Source of the DNA: Lentisphaeraceae bacterium
GTDB lineage: Bacteria; Verrucomicrobiota; Kiritimatiellia; RFP12; DVOR01
Length of the DNA stretch: 43,220 nt
Direction of reading: 5' to 3'
Assembly: GCA_004555175.1 (NCBI GenBank)
Contig: SFJE01000016.1
Coordinates: 1 to 43,220, forward strand
Part shown: positions 14,239-23,201 of the stretch, piece after piece
Numbering within the stretch: position 1 is the stretch's first letter
Layout: every line of letters begins with the position of its first letter
Translations under genes and position numbers: made by a program
The notes under the pieces: generated by a model
The model's input: only the letters and a program-made list of their open reading frames with translations
Databases searched by the model: none
What the model was told of the DNA's origin: nothing

Positions 14239-15297
14239 TTAGCGCAGCGCTTCGGGCAAGTGCGGCAGCAGGTCGCGCACACGCTGAGCCTGAGCACGAG
14301 GGCAGACAAGCGTGGCCTGAGGCGTGTGAATCACCGCGAGATCGTGCACTCCCAAGAGGGCCGTTGTACGCGCATCGCCCTGCGAAACCACCAAATTGCC
14401 GGAAGCATCTAGCATAACGGCAGGCGCGAGGAGCGTATTCCCCTGCGCATCGGCCGGAAAGTGGCGGGCAAAGGCCTCGAGCGACCCCACATCGTCCCAC
14501 CCCAACTCCGAGCGCGCAACGATAATCTCCCGATAGTGTTCCATCACCGCCACATCGAAGGACCGTTTAGGCAATGTAGGATAAAGCGCTTCGGCATCTT
14601 CCGGTCGATCGATGAGTGGCAAATACTCCGGCGCATGGCGGCGGAAGGCCTCACGGAAGGTCGCGACCCGTGCAATGAAGATGCCGACATTCCAAAGGTA
14701 GCGCCCCGTGGTCAGATAAGCCCGCGCCGTTGCTTCGTCCGGCTTCTCAACAAACTGGCGAACCTGGAAGAAGGCCGTTTGACACGCCTCGTTAGTCGGC
14801 ACGACCTTGCCACAAGCTAGATAACCATAGCCGGTGGCTGGAAAGGTGGGCGCTGCCCCCAGGGTGGCGATAGCTGAGCACTTGGATGCCACCAAAGCAG
14901 CCTCTGCCAAGGCCACCCGAAAGGCCTCTGGGCGCGTCATCACATGGTCGGCCGGCAACAACGCCAAGACAGCTTCTGGATCCTGGCGCAACAAGTGACC
15001 ACATGCGAGCGCAACGGCAGCGGCCGTATTGCGAGCACACGGCTCACAGAGAATCTGATCAGGGGACAACTCCCTCAAGAGTTCGGCCGTTGGCTCGCAC
15101 AGTTCCCTCAGGGTGATGACCGCACAGCACTCGGGCGGGACCAGCCCCGTGATCCGCCGAAAGGTCTGCACGAGCAAGGGCTCGCCGCCAAAGAGGTCAA
15201 GAAACTGCTTAGGGCGGGCGCTGACCGAGAGGGGCCAGAGGCGCTCACCCTGACCGCCAGCTAGGATATAAGCATAAAGTGCAGGAGCAGCATCCAT
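14239..15297 (-). CDS. manC: mannose-1-phosphate guanylyltransferase
   Basis: This 352-aa enzyme makes GDP-mannose from GTP and mannose-1-phosphate for surface glycans or GDP-fucose. Seen: the nucleotidyltransferase signature ILAGGQGERLWPLS followed by PKQF, LLPADHVM, FVEKPDEATA and LWNVGIFIAR, plus the conserved GWDDVGS. It lacks the C-terminal phosphomannose isomerase domain of bifunctional ManC. The ATG at 15297 is preferred; the frame extends 12 codons upstream into queA. It ends against the rfb terminator, so both halves of the neighbourhood make activated sugars. Confidence 0.9.
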   Translation of the reverse strand: MDAAPALYAYILAGGQGERLWPLSVSARPKQFLDLFGGEPLLVQTFRRITGLVPPECCAVITLRELCEPTAELLRELSPDQILCEPCARNTAAAVALACGHLLRQDPEAVLALLPADHVMTRPEAFRVALAEAALVASKCSAIATLGAAPTFPATGYGYLACGKVVPTNEACQTAFFQVRQFVEKPDEATARAYLTTGRYLWNVGIFIARVATFREAFRRHAPEYLPLIDRPEDAEALYPTLPKRSFDVAVMEHYREIIVARSELGWDDVGSLEAFARHFPADAQGNTLLAPAVMLDASGNLVVSQGDARTTALLGVHDLAVIHTPQATLVCPRAQAQRVRDLLPHLPEALR

Positions 15298-15307
15298 TCG
15301 GGGGGTC

Positions 15308-16384
15308 TCAGAGAATAAGCATACAATCGCCATAGGAGAAGAAGCGGTAACGCTCGCGAACTGCCTCGTGATAGGCTTCTAGAATGCGTTCGCGACCGGC
15401 CAAAGCCGAGACCATCATAATCAGCGTTGACTGCGGCAGGTGAAAGTTGGTAAGCATTGCGTCCACCGCCTTGAAGGTATAGGGCGGATAGATGAAGGCG
15501 GTGCTCGAGCCGTGGGTCGCTACAATCTTGCCATCATTCAACGCAGCCACCGTCTCCAGCGTCCGCACCGAGGTCGACCCCACCGCCACGATTCGCCCGC
15601 CCTGAGCCCGCGTCTCGGCAATCGCCCGGGCAGTTTCCTCACTGACCACATAGGTCTCTGGATCCATCTTATGCTCTTCCACCCGTTCGGTCTTGACGGG
15701 CTTGAAGGTGCCAGGCCCCACATGCAACGTAACGAAGGCGCGACGAACGCCTTTCGCTTCCAACGCAGCGAAGATAGCCTCCGTGAAATGGAGTCCAGCG
15801 GTGGGTGCAGCCACGGCGCCGACCTCCTTGGCGTAGATGGTCTGATACCGTTCGCGGTCGAGCCGCGCCATCGCAGGGTCGTCCTTATCGCGGTGAATGT
15901 AAGGCGGCACCGGCGTTAACCCGTGGTGCTCCAAAAGCGTCATCAAGGGTTCGCTACACCGAAAACAGACCGCCGAGTTGCCCTCTTCATCCTTATCCAA
16001 CACCTCGGCGCGGATGCTTCCTCCGCCACAGAGAATGGTATGCCCCGCGCGAGCCTTGCGCCCACTGCCACACATGCAGCGCCAGGTGCAACGCCAAGTA
16101 TCGCCCTCCCGGCTCTCCTGCTCTAGGCAGTTGAGCAAGAGCAATTCGGCCGCGCCCCCGGTATCCTCCCACGCGCCAAGCACGCGCGCCGGAAAAACGC
16201 GCGTATTATTGAGCACCAGGAGGTCCCCCGCACGCAGATAATCGACAATGTCGGCAATATGGCGGTGCTCGATGCCCGTTTTTGCGCGGTCCAAGACCAT
16301 CATCCGCGAGGTGCCACGCACCGCTGGCGGAACCTGGGCAATCAGTTCTTCGGGCAAGGGATAGTCAAAGTCGGCGGTTAACAT
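15308..16384 (-). CDS. queA: S-adenosylmethionine:tRNA ribosyltransferase-isomerase QueA
   Basis: This 358-aa enzyme transfers the ribosyl part of SAM to preQ1-modified tRNA, giving epoxyqueuosine. Seen: the start LTADFDYPLPEELIAQ, the conserved SRMMVLDR and LLVLNNTRVFPARV, AAPTAGLHFTE, VTLHVGPGTFKPV, and the late FHLPQSTLIMMVSA. A Cys-rich insertion (RCTWRCMCGSGRKA) in the middle is similar to the usual family loop. The ATG at 16384 follows AAGGAT. It sits between the 912-aa membrane protein gene and manC, probably on one transcript. Confidence 0.95.
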   Translation of the reverse strand: MLTADFDYPLPEELIAQVPPAVRGTSRMMVLDRAKTGIEHRHIADIVDYLRAGDLLVLNNTRVFPARVLGAWEDTGGAAELLLLNCLEQESREGDTWRCTWRCMCGSGRKARAGHTILCGGGSIRAEVLDKDEEGNSAVCFRCSEPLMTLLEHHGLTPVPPYIHRDKDDPAMARLDRERYQTIYAKEVGAVAAPTAGLHFTEAIFAALEAKGVRRAFVTLHVGPGTFKPVKTERVEEHKMDPETYVVSEETARAIAETRAQGGRIVAVGSTSVRTLETVAALNDGKIVATHGSSTAFIYPPYTFKAVDAMLTNFHLPQSTLIMMVSALAGRERILEAYHEAVRERYRFFSYGDCMLIL

Positions 16385-16398
16385 ACATGCAATCCTTT

Positions 16399-19137
16399 TT
16401 ACTTTAGGGGAAGCTCCCGCGCACGCTTGCATGCGGCTTCCCAGCGGTCAGCCACTTCTTTTCCGGCCTGAGCGCTCAGATAGGCCCCAAAATGCGCCCC
16501 AGCTTGCGAGTGGAAGGGATAGTAGGCCAAGCACGCAAGCGCCTCATCCACCAACGGAACGGACTGCTCCTCGCCAGCAGGGGCAGCGTGCTCAAAGAAG
16601 AAGCTCCAGAGCGCCGGTTGCTTTGGATCGCTCAAAAGCCAATCGCGCACCGCAGAAAGCGCCCGAGGCGCATCCGCCTCGGCCATCTTTTCAAGCACGC
16701 GCACACGCAAATATTCGGCCAAGTAGGGCGTCTCACCCATCCGCTCACGGAAGGAGAAGCCGGTTACAAACTTCTCGGCTTCCGCCAAATCTCCCTGCGC
16801 CAAACAGTCATTGACGTAGAAGAGCGCGTAGGCAAAGTGCCCATCACGCGAGAAGAAGGAGAGGATCCGATCCCGCAGACGATCACGATTTACCCCATAG
16901 CGGGCGTTATAGATTTGCGTGAGCGCACTATTCTCGCGCAACGTCTCCCGATAGGTTTGATAGAGTGCAGACGATGCCTCTGTCAGCGGATACGCCAAGA
17001 GATAGAGTTCCAACTCCTCGGGCTGCGCCGGTACATGCTGAAGATGTTTAGCCCCTGCCGCCTCTCCCAACGCCAGCAACGCCACCAAACGCTCCTGCGG
17101 CGAGAGCACCAAAGGATTCGTTTCATAGACCTTGCAGAGCTTGACCAACATAAACTCGCGATCGCCCGATTCCAAGCAGTGCATTCGCCGGGCCGCCCGG
17201 AAGGCCGTATTGCGCACCGGTCCATAGGCGGCTTCAAAGGCTAACGCCTGCCTCGGCAAGGGTGCCTGCAACAACGGCTCACGCTCAAGAATCGCCACTC
17301 CCGCCATCTGCTCCTCCTGGCGAATGGGCACCCCCTCTTCGGCGAGTGCAGCCAAACTCAAGGCGGCCGCCTGGTTTGTCTCGTCCCACTTTAACGCTTC
17401 GCGCAACCGTTCTGCCGCCTCCATCGGCGGCAACGTATAAGCTCGCACCACCGCTGCACGCGCTGCACGCACCCGAATGCCTTGCAGAAAGCGCTGCCCC
17501 ACAGGTGTCTGCCCGAACTGCGTTCCCTCCGCCCACTGCGCCACGGCCACCAACTCGCGCTCGTTAGCCAAGGGCAACTCACCGCAAAGTACAAATTGCC
17601 GCCAGGGCGAAACCGCTAGATACTGACTCAACGCCCTAGGCAATGTCTGCAACCGCGCAAAAGCCACATCCTCCGCCACGCAATCCGCCCATGACTGATT
17701 ACCCAGGCAAATGCCATGCCCCTCAGTGGCCTCCACGCACACCGGGTAGAGACGCCGCCCTTGCGTATGCCGCCAAACCAAAAAGTCCTCAGTCCCACGC
17801 CAAGGCGCCTCCAACCACACTTGCGCCTGATTCGGCACGGAGCGATCCTGAATACGCCACACTTCGTGGCAAACCTCTCGGGCTGAACAACCGGCGCCTT
17901 GATTACGCCACAGCCACCCCTCAACTGCGGCCAACACACAAAGGATCCCCATCACCATCACCGCCACCACGCCATGCGCCGCACCCGGTTTCCAGCGCGT
18001 ATGCACATCGAGCCAATTCGAAGCCCACGACCCCACCATCATCCCCACCACGCAAATCAACATCGCCATCCCCAGCGCGGAGAGCGCGCTCGGTTCGGCA
18101 AGCGTTTCCCACAACGCCTCCGGCCACTGCGCCAGGCAGGCCCCCAGCGCCAACAGAATGACCAACTGCCCAATCAGCGGTGTAGCAAACTTCAAGTAAG
18201 CTTGCGGAAAACACCCAAAGTAAAGCCCCATCGGCACGGCGAAGAGCAACAAGGCCGAAGCACCCTCGAAACTCATCACCCACGGCACCGCCCCCTTCCA
18301 CGTTGCCATCACCTGATTGACCCATAGCACGGCCACCGGCACCTCTGTCTTCATCCCTGCAAGTACTAAACTCACCTGAAAGGTAAGCAGCGAAGCCCCC
18401 ACCCCAATGATGATTCCAATGGCGGCCCACAGCATATTTTGCACCTGTGCAGGTCCTTCCGCCCGCACAAATGCGCTCCCGCCAAGCACCATCCCCACCG
18501 CAGCCACCGGCATCAACTGCACCACATCCACCCCGAGATAGGTTGCCAACGCGAAGACCCCCGCCAGCAACACTTGGTGCCGAAAGGTCAGCCGCCCTTG
18601 ATTCGACAAATCCTCAATGCACCGCCGGCGCAAGCGTAAGGAAAAACAGATTAGCGCCATCCCCAACATGGTGGCTACCGACCCCGCCAATGGCCGCGTC
18701 CCTTGCGCCCACAAGGGCAACGCCACCAACCCCATCAACGCGGTTCCCAACCCCGTTAATAACATCAGCAACCACAAATCATCATACATTCGCCCCAACT
18801 CGTGCTTCTGGATCCCATTCATATCAATGTGCGAAAGGCTAATTCCCGCCATCGTCGCGCGAAACAGACCCAAAATCGTCAACCCACCCAGAATCGCCGC
18901 TCCCCACGAAAAACCGACCAGCACGCGCTCCGGTGCCAATCCCTGCGCCAAAACCAATGCCAACACGCGCTCTAGCGCGTGGGTACCCTCAAAGCCCCAC
19001 TCAGGGAAAAGCGCCGAAGCGACAAACTGGGCTGATGCCCCAGGATACACGCCCCAGACCGAAGTCAGCAGATAAAACACCGTCGCAACCGCAAACACCG
19101 CAACGGACCAAATCCAAGAGATACGAGTCGATTTCAT
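16399..19137 (-). CDS. large polytopic membrane protein with long soluble C-terminus, unknown function
   Basis: The product is 912 aa. The N-terminal half (to about residue 430) has roughly ten hydrophobic segments; after the last one (MGILCVLAAVEGWLW) comes a soluble half rich in Leu, Ala and Glu with helical-repeat character (for example ERLREALKWDETNQAAALSLAALAEEG), suggestive of TPR-like packing. After the first helix, SVWGVYPGASAQFVASALF loosely recalls DUF2723/O-mannosyltransferase-type membrane proteins, but the similarity is weak. The ATG at 19137 lies 6-11 nt downstream of GGGAGGCTTGGAG, with TGCTATACT as extended -10. I do not recognise the function. Confidence 0.8.
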   Translation of the reverse strand: MKSTRISWIWSVAVFAVATVFYLLTSVWGVYPGASAQFVASALFPEWGFEGTHALERVLALVLAQGLAPERVLVGFSWGAAILGGLTILGLFRATMAGISLSHIDMNGIQKHELGRMYDDLWLLMLLTGLGTALMGLVALPLWAQGTRPLAGSVATMLGMALICFSLRLRRRCIEDLSNQGRLTFRHQVLLAGVFALATYLGVDVVQLMPVAAVGMVLGGSAFVRAEGPAQVQNMLWAAIGIIIGVGASLLTFQVSLVLAGMKTEVPVAVLWVNQVMATWKGAVPWVMSFEGASALLLFAVPMGLYFGCFPQAYLKFATPLIGQLVILLALGACLAQWPEALWETLAEPSALSALGMAMLICVVGMMVGSWASNWLDVHTRWKPGAAHGVVAVMVMGILCVLAAVEGWLWRNQGAGCSAREVCHEVWRIQDRSVPNQAQVWLEAPWRGTEDFLVWRHTQGRRLYPVCVEATEGHGICLGNQSWADCVAEDVAFARLQTLPRALSQYLAVSPWRQFVLCGELPLANERELVAVAQWAEGTQFGQTPVGQRFLQGIRVRAARAAVVRAYTLPPMEAAERLREALKWDETNQAAALSLAALAEEGVPIRQEEQMAGVAILEREPLLQAPLPRQALAFEAAYGPVRNTAFRAARRMHCLESGDREFMLVKLCKVYETNPLVLSPQERLVALLALGEAAGAKHLQHVPAQPEELELYLLAYPLTEASSALYQTYRETLRENSALTQIYNARYGVNRDRLRDRILSFFSRDGHFAYALFYVNDCLAQGDLAEAEKFVTGFSFRERMGETPYLAEYLRVRVLEKMAEADAPRALSAVRDWLLSDPKQPALWSFFFEHAAPAGEEQSVPLVDEALACLAYYPFHSQAGAHFGAYLSAQAGKEVADRWEAACKRARELPLK

Positions 19138-19164
19138 ACTCCAAGCCTCCCAAAAACAACGCAG

Positions 19165-19173
19165 AGTATAGCA
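19165..19173 (-). promoter_or_regulatory. extended -10 promoter upstream of the 912-aa membrane protein gene
   Basis: TGCTATACT on the reverse strand, with the predicted start site near 19158, about 21 nt before the ATG. It probably drives the membrane protein gene, queA and manC. Confidence 0.55.
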
Positions 19174-19245
19174 TAAACGCCCTTCCGTGCGTAGTCTTTT
19201 CGTGCCCATAAGAAACCTCACATCGGCAGACTTTGGACGAAAGTA

Positions 19246-19701
19246 CTAGCAGGCTCCGATTCGTCGGAAGGCCTCATACGCGGCAATGGAGACGGCGTTG
19301 GCGAGGTTGATGGAGCGGGCGAAGGGGCCTGGCATCGGGATGCGGGCGAGGTCTGCGGCATAACGGGTGTAAAAGTCCTTTGGTAGACCTGAACTTTCGC
19401 AACCAAAGACGAGGGCCCCGCCAGGTTCAAGGGGCGTTTCGTAGAGCGAGCGCGTGGCGTGGGTGGAGAGAAAAATGAGGGAGCTCGGCTTGCGCGTAGC
19501 GAGGTAATCCTCAAAGGTGTCGAAAAGGGAGAGGTCGAGGTGCGGCCAGTAGTCGAGGCCGGCGCGGCGGATCATCTTCTCGCTAAGGGTAAAGCCGAGG
19601 GGGCGAATGAGGATGAGCGGCCAGCCGAGGCCGACGCAGAGGCGGCCAATGGCGCCGGTATTGTGCGGGATTTCGGGATGAACAAGGACAATATCCATCA
19701 T
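19246..19701 (-). CDS. trmL: tRNA (cytidine/uridine-2'-O-)-methyltransferase TrmL
   Basis: This 151-aa SPOUT methyltransferase 2'-O-methylates the wobble nucleotide 34 of certain leucine tRNAs. Seen: VLVHPEIPHNTGAIGRLC at the N-terminus, LVFGCESSGLP in the middle and RSINLANAVSIAAYEA at the end, the three SpoU-type motifs that form the knotted SAM site. The length is typical for the minimal family. Two adjacent ATGs (19701 and 19698) follow CAGGAG; the first is chosen. It is the last gene of the metXW-cysE run. Confidence 0.93.
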   Translation of the reverse strand: MMDIVLVHPEIPHNTGAIGRLCVGLGWPLILIRPLGFTLSEKMIRRAGLDYWPHLDLSLFDTFEDYLATRKPSSLIFLSTHATRSLYETPLEPGGALVFGCESSGLPKDFYTRYAADLARIPMPGPFARSINLANAVSIAAYEAFRRIGAC

Positions 19702-19728
19702 TGGCAGTCTCCTGGGAGTCAAACGGGG

Positions 19729-21696
19729 CTACTCGTCGCCCGTAACTTTTTCCCAGAGGTTGCCAACAAAGGTGACGATGTGCCACTGGGGATCACTGAT
19801 TGGGCCGGTGACGCGGATTTTCCAGAGAAAACGATTGACCGGGAGCGTGACCCAACGGGTGAGGGTGCCCATCACAGAGTCGCGCTTGAAGTTGCCTGCC
19901 ATGACTTCGGCAAAGAGTTGATCTTGGGGAAGGTTATAGAAGACATTGCCCTCAATCGCCAGAAGGTCACCCGTGAGGGAGAAGTCGGGAATCGTGAAAA
20001 GACCCGCATCCGCCGTGCCTGCGAGTTTGACATGAGAGGTATCGGTGAGCGAGGAGACACCAGGGATATATTCGGCCAGAAGATTGGTCAACCCTGCGAA
20101 GAGGGGCAAGCGCGTGATAAGGCCGCCATTAATCGAAAGGTTAAAGCGCGATGAGAGACTCGTGTACAAGGTTTCATCGAGGCGACAGGCAAGGGTAAGC
20201 GCGCCATCAACTTGGCTGTCAACTGGCGTTTCGGAGACGCGGCCGGCAGCCAGAAGAAGCTCGTTCAACGGCACCTTTTCCAACAAAAGGGCAAGATCAA
20301 GATCGGCATACGCTGCGCTTTCGGGGATCGCCAAGCTCGCACGACCGGTCACTTTCCCCGCCTCGCCCAACTCGGCACATAGATTTTGGAAGGAGAGAGA
20401 GCCCTGCTCCATTTCCACTTCACTTGAAAGGTACTTGAACGGCACGCCAAAGGCCTCACACCCCTGTTCAAAACGGAAACGGCCATCAAGGCGGATCTTG
20501 CCGGGGGTCTGCTCGGAGAGGAGCGGCAAGCTACCGGTGACCACCACCTCGGGCGGCTGGGTGCCAGTAACCTCTGGGATAAGTTCGGTGAAGGGCTCAT
20601 GGACCAGGTCAAAGCACTCGCGCGGTTGAAGGCCGATGCCATGCGCGCTAAAGGTGAAGGTATCAGCCGGGCAGTCAAAACGTAAAGAGCCTTGGGCAAC
20701 AATCTTGCCATCGCGCCAGGCGATAATCGGCTCGACGGTGGTGACTGCGTCCCAAATACCGCGGCAACGAATGGTGGCTTCGGCCTCATCGAAGGGAACA
20801 CCGCAGTAGTCACCGGCGCGGGCGGCAATATCAACGCGCAGATTGAAGAGATTACGATACTTATCAAAGCCTACAGTGAAGGAACAATCGCCCCAGGCCG
20901 GCTGACGAAGGGTAAAGAGGTCACTGTAGGCTTGAATGATCGGAAAATTGAGCGCGCGGTAAATCCCGTTGAGGCGCTGCTGATAGATGAAGCCGCGAAT
21001 AGTAGCCTTGGCCGAGGCATCCAAGAAGTCGAGGAGGACCTCAGCCTCGGCCCACTGGCCATCTTCATCAATGCGGCCACGGAGATTACGGAAGTACACA
21101 CGATGCGTGGCCGCCTCCATGGCAATCGAACCGATAACTTCGTCAAGGCGAATCTCCAACACATCCGGCCGCACCAAACGCAATGGAAGTTCTGGCATAT
21201 CCGGAATGGGAAGGGCCGCAAAATCTGGCAAGGGCCGGCGCAACTCCGGCGGCAAGGGTGTGCGCTCGGGCTCTCTATTCGGGTCGTACTCAAGCTGCGC
21301 CACAAAGAGATCCCACACCGTTACCTGTTTCAGCCGTTTATTCCAGCCCCCCCAACAGAAGAGTCTCAGCCCCACATCCGCGCGCGAACACCCCACCAAG
21401 AGCTTACCCGCCTTGTCGTGCAGCGCGAGTGTCTCGATGGTCACCCCCCGGCCAGGGAGGTAGGAGAGTCGCCCAAAGGTGAGGCGCCCGACCTCGGCCG
21501 GCACACGCTCATCCAGCCAGCCCTGCACCCAACTGCCGCGCAGACCGTAAGCCGCCGCACAGAGCCCCAAGAAAAGCACCGCCGCCAGGCCAATCACCCC
21601 CCACAGCAAGCCGTGAATGAGGCGCGCGAACCACGCGGTCCACCCGCCCCCCGCCGGGGTCTGCCACCTCTCTACCGCCGAGCGTTGTTGCCGCAT
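19729..21696 (-). CDS. AsmA-like envelope protein
   Basis: This 655-aa protein is anchored by one N-terminal membrane helix (LLWGVIGLAAVLFLGLCAAA) followed by a long periplasmic beta-rich region. The C-terminal 150 residues, with GLITRLPLFAGLTNLLAEY, DFSLTGDLLAIEGNV and the final VTGPISDPQWHI, match the AsmA-like/YhdP C-terminal pattern. AsmA-family proteins are thought to bridge the periplasm and move phospholipid to the outer membrane. A ribosome-binding site AGGGAG precedes the ATG at 21696. Its presence supports a diderm cell plan. The exact subfamily is uncertain. Confidence 0.75.
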   Translation of the reverse strand: MRQQRSAVERWQTPAGGGWTAWFARLIHGLLWGVIGLAAVLFLGLCAAAYGLRGSWVQGWLDERVPAEVGRLTFGRLSYLPGRGVTIETLALHDKAGKLLVGCSRADVGLRLFCWGGWNKRLKQVTVWDLFVAQLEYDPNREPERTPLPPELRRPLPDFAALPIPDMPELPLRLVRPDVLEIRLDEVIGSIAMEAATHRVYFRNLRGRIDEDGQWAEAEVLLDFLDASAKATIRGFIYQQRLNGIYRALNFPIIQAYSDLFTLRQPAWGDCSFTVGFDKYRNLFNLRVDIAARAGDYCGVPFDEAEATIRCRGIWDAVTTVEPIIAWRDGKIVAQGSLRFDCPADTFTFSAHGIGLQPRECFDLVHEPFTELIPEVTGTQPPEVVVTGSLPLLSEQTPGKIRLDGRFRFEQGCEAFGVPFKYLSSEVEMEQGSLSFQNLCAELGEAGKVTGRASLAIPESAAYADLDLALLLEKVPLNELLLAAGRVSETPVDSQVDGALTLACRLDETLYTSLSSRFNLSINGGLITRLPLFAGLTNLLAEYIPGVSSLTDTSHVKLAGTADAGLFTIPDFSLTGDLLAIEGNVFYNLPQDQLFAEVMAGNFKRDSVMGTLTRWVTLPVNRFLWKIRVTGPISDPQWHIVTFVGNLWEKVTGDE

Positions 21697-21708
21697 CGTG
21701 TCCGCTCC

Positions 21709-22296
21709 CTAGCGGGGTAAGGGACCTTCCCCCACGCGGAGCGAAGCCCTGACAACCTCGCCCTGCTTGGCGCGCTGGCCTTCCAGCACCAGGGTGGTCT
21801 TCGGCTCGGACTCATCGGTCTTAATCACCTTCGCAGCCGGATCACCGGCCACAATATACCAGTCGCCCGCCTCGGCCACCAACGCCGGGCAACCGTGCCA
21901 GAGCTTCACCGTATAAGGCGGCAACTTCGCCTGCTGCAACAGGTAGAAGTCCACCGTCAGACTCGGCAGAACGGCGGTGGCCCGCGCCTCAACCGTCAAG
22001 GTCTGCATCGGCTGGGGCGTTTCCTCGGTTTGCGGCGGCATTTCCAGGCGGACCGTGGTCTTGACCCAGCCGCTGGGATGTTCGGCACCATCCTGCTCGG
22101 CCGTGGTGATGCCGCCCACCTCGGAGATCCGCACGGGGCGGCTCTCCCACTCGGCGCGCGAGAGCACCTGCCAACGCTTGGCAGAGGCCTGTTCGCGCAC
22201 GGACGGGGCCAGACAGGCCTCCAACACGCTCTCGGGCAGGGCCGCGCGGAGTGCACCGGCCACACAACACAGGGCAATCCAGGCAAACAATCGCAT
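21709..22296 (-). CDS. small secreted protein of unknown function
   Basis: The 195-aa product starts with a signal peptide (MRLFAWIALCCVAGALRAALP, cleavage expected after an Ala). The mature part has beta-type alternation, two acidic Thr-rich stretches and GDWYIVAGDPA, and ends in VRASLRVGEGPLPR. It recalls periplasmic FlgA-like or SAF-type chaperone domains near the end (AKQGEVVRASLRVG), but I would not assign it. The ATG at 22296 has GGAGGAAC upstream. It lies 23 nt after cysE and 12 nt before the AsmA-like gene, so it is probably a periplasmic envelope protein of the same transcript. Confidence 0.75.
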   Translation of the reverse strand: MRLFAWIALCCVAGALRAALPESVLEACLAPSVREQASAKRWQVLSRAEWESRPVRISEVGGITTAEQDGAEHPSGWVKTTVRLEMPPQTEETPQPMQTLTVEARATAVLPSLTVDFYLLQQAKLPPYTVKLWHGCPALVAEAGDWYIVAGDPAAKVIKTDESEPKTTLVLEGQRAKQGEVVRASLRVGEGPLPR

Positions 22297-22319
22297 CTCT
22301 TGTTCCTCCGTTTCGGGGG

Positions 22320-23201
22320 TTAATCGCGCTCGTAGAAGACCTTAGAGCCAGGCGGCACCGAGTGGGTCAACCACACATTACCGCCGATGACCGACCCGCG
22401 CCCGATGGTCGTCTCGCCCCCCAGGATAGTGGCGTTAGCGTAGATGATCACATCATCCTCCACATTCGGGTGGCGCTTGATGCCCTTGACCAAGTGACCG
22501 TCGTCGTCCTTGCGGAAGGAGAGCGCGCCCAGTGTCACCCCTTGATAGAGGCGGACGTTCCGACCTATCACACAGGTTTCGCCAATGACCACGCCGGTGC
22601 CGTGGTCAATAAAAAAGCCCTGACCGATGGTCGCCCCGGGGTGAATATCGATCCCGGTCTTGGAGTGAGCGTATTCGCTCATCACGCGCGGCAGAAGGTG
22701 GACATCCTGCTCGTAGAGCACATGGGCCACCCGGTGCGTGGCGATGGCCAGCAGCCCGGGATAGGACATCACAATCTCCATATTCGAGTGGGCAGCCGGG
22801 TCACCCTCATAGGCGGCCAGCACATCGGCCTGCAAGCGCGCGCGAATTTCTGGCAGACGGGCAAAGAGCACCTCCACCACCTCCCGCGCCCGCCGGCGGC
22901 AGTCAAAGTCCTCCGGGCGCGTCCGCTCGAGCACACGATAGGCCTCGATGCGGGCGATCTGGTCAATCAACTCAGCGGCCACGCCCCGCAGCCGCGTGCG
23001 CATCACCGGCAGGTCCTCGTGGTCAATCGGCTCATAGGTCAGACACCCCGGGAAGAGCGCGGAGAGGAGCTCTTTCAGCACCGCGACCATTGCCTTCTGC
23101 CCCGGGAGGTTGACCCCGCGGCGGGTGTTCATTGCCGGGCAGTTCTTGCAGACCAGTTTCCCGGCCAGGGCGTCGATGGCTTCATCCAAGGTCTTGCTCA
23201 T
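22320..23201 (-). CDS. cysE: serine O-acetyltransferase (EpsC/CysE type)
   Basis: This 293-aa hexapeptide-repeat enzyme acetylates serine for cysteine synthesis. Seen: a helical N-terminal part with AAYEGDPAA and SYPGLLAIATHRVAH; then DIHPGATIGQGFFIDHGTGVVIGE with the catalytic His/Asp region; then NVRLYQGVTLGALS and KRHPNVEDDVIIYANATILGG. The extra N-terminal CKNCPAMNT segment is unusual. The ATG at 23201 overlaps the metX-metW stop (ATGA); reading further upstream would enter that gene. Pairing with metXW makes a sulphur amino acid unit. Confidence 0.9.
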   Translation of the reverse strand: MSKTLDEAIDALAGKLVCKNCPAMNTRRGVNLPGQKAMVAVLKELLSALFPGCLTYEPIDHEDLPVMRTRLRGVAAELIDQIARIEAYRVLERTRPEDFDCRRRAREVVEVLFARLPEIRARLQADVLAAYEGDPAAHSNMEIVMSYPGLLAIATHRVAHVLYEQDVHLLPRVMSEYAHSKTGIDIHPGATIGQGFFIDHGTGVVIGETCVIGRNVRLYQGVTLGALSFRKDDDGHLVKGIKRHPNVEDDVIIYANATILGGETTIGRGSVIGGNVWLTHSVPPGSKVFYERD

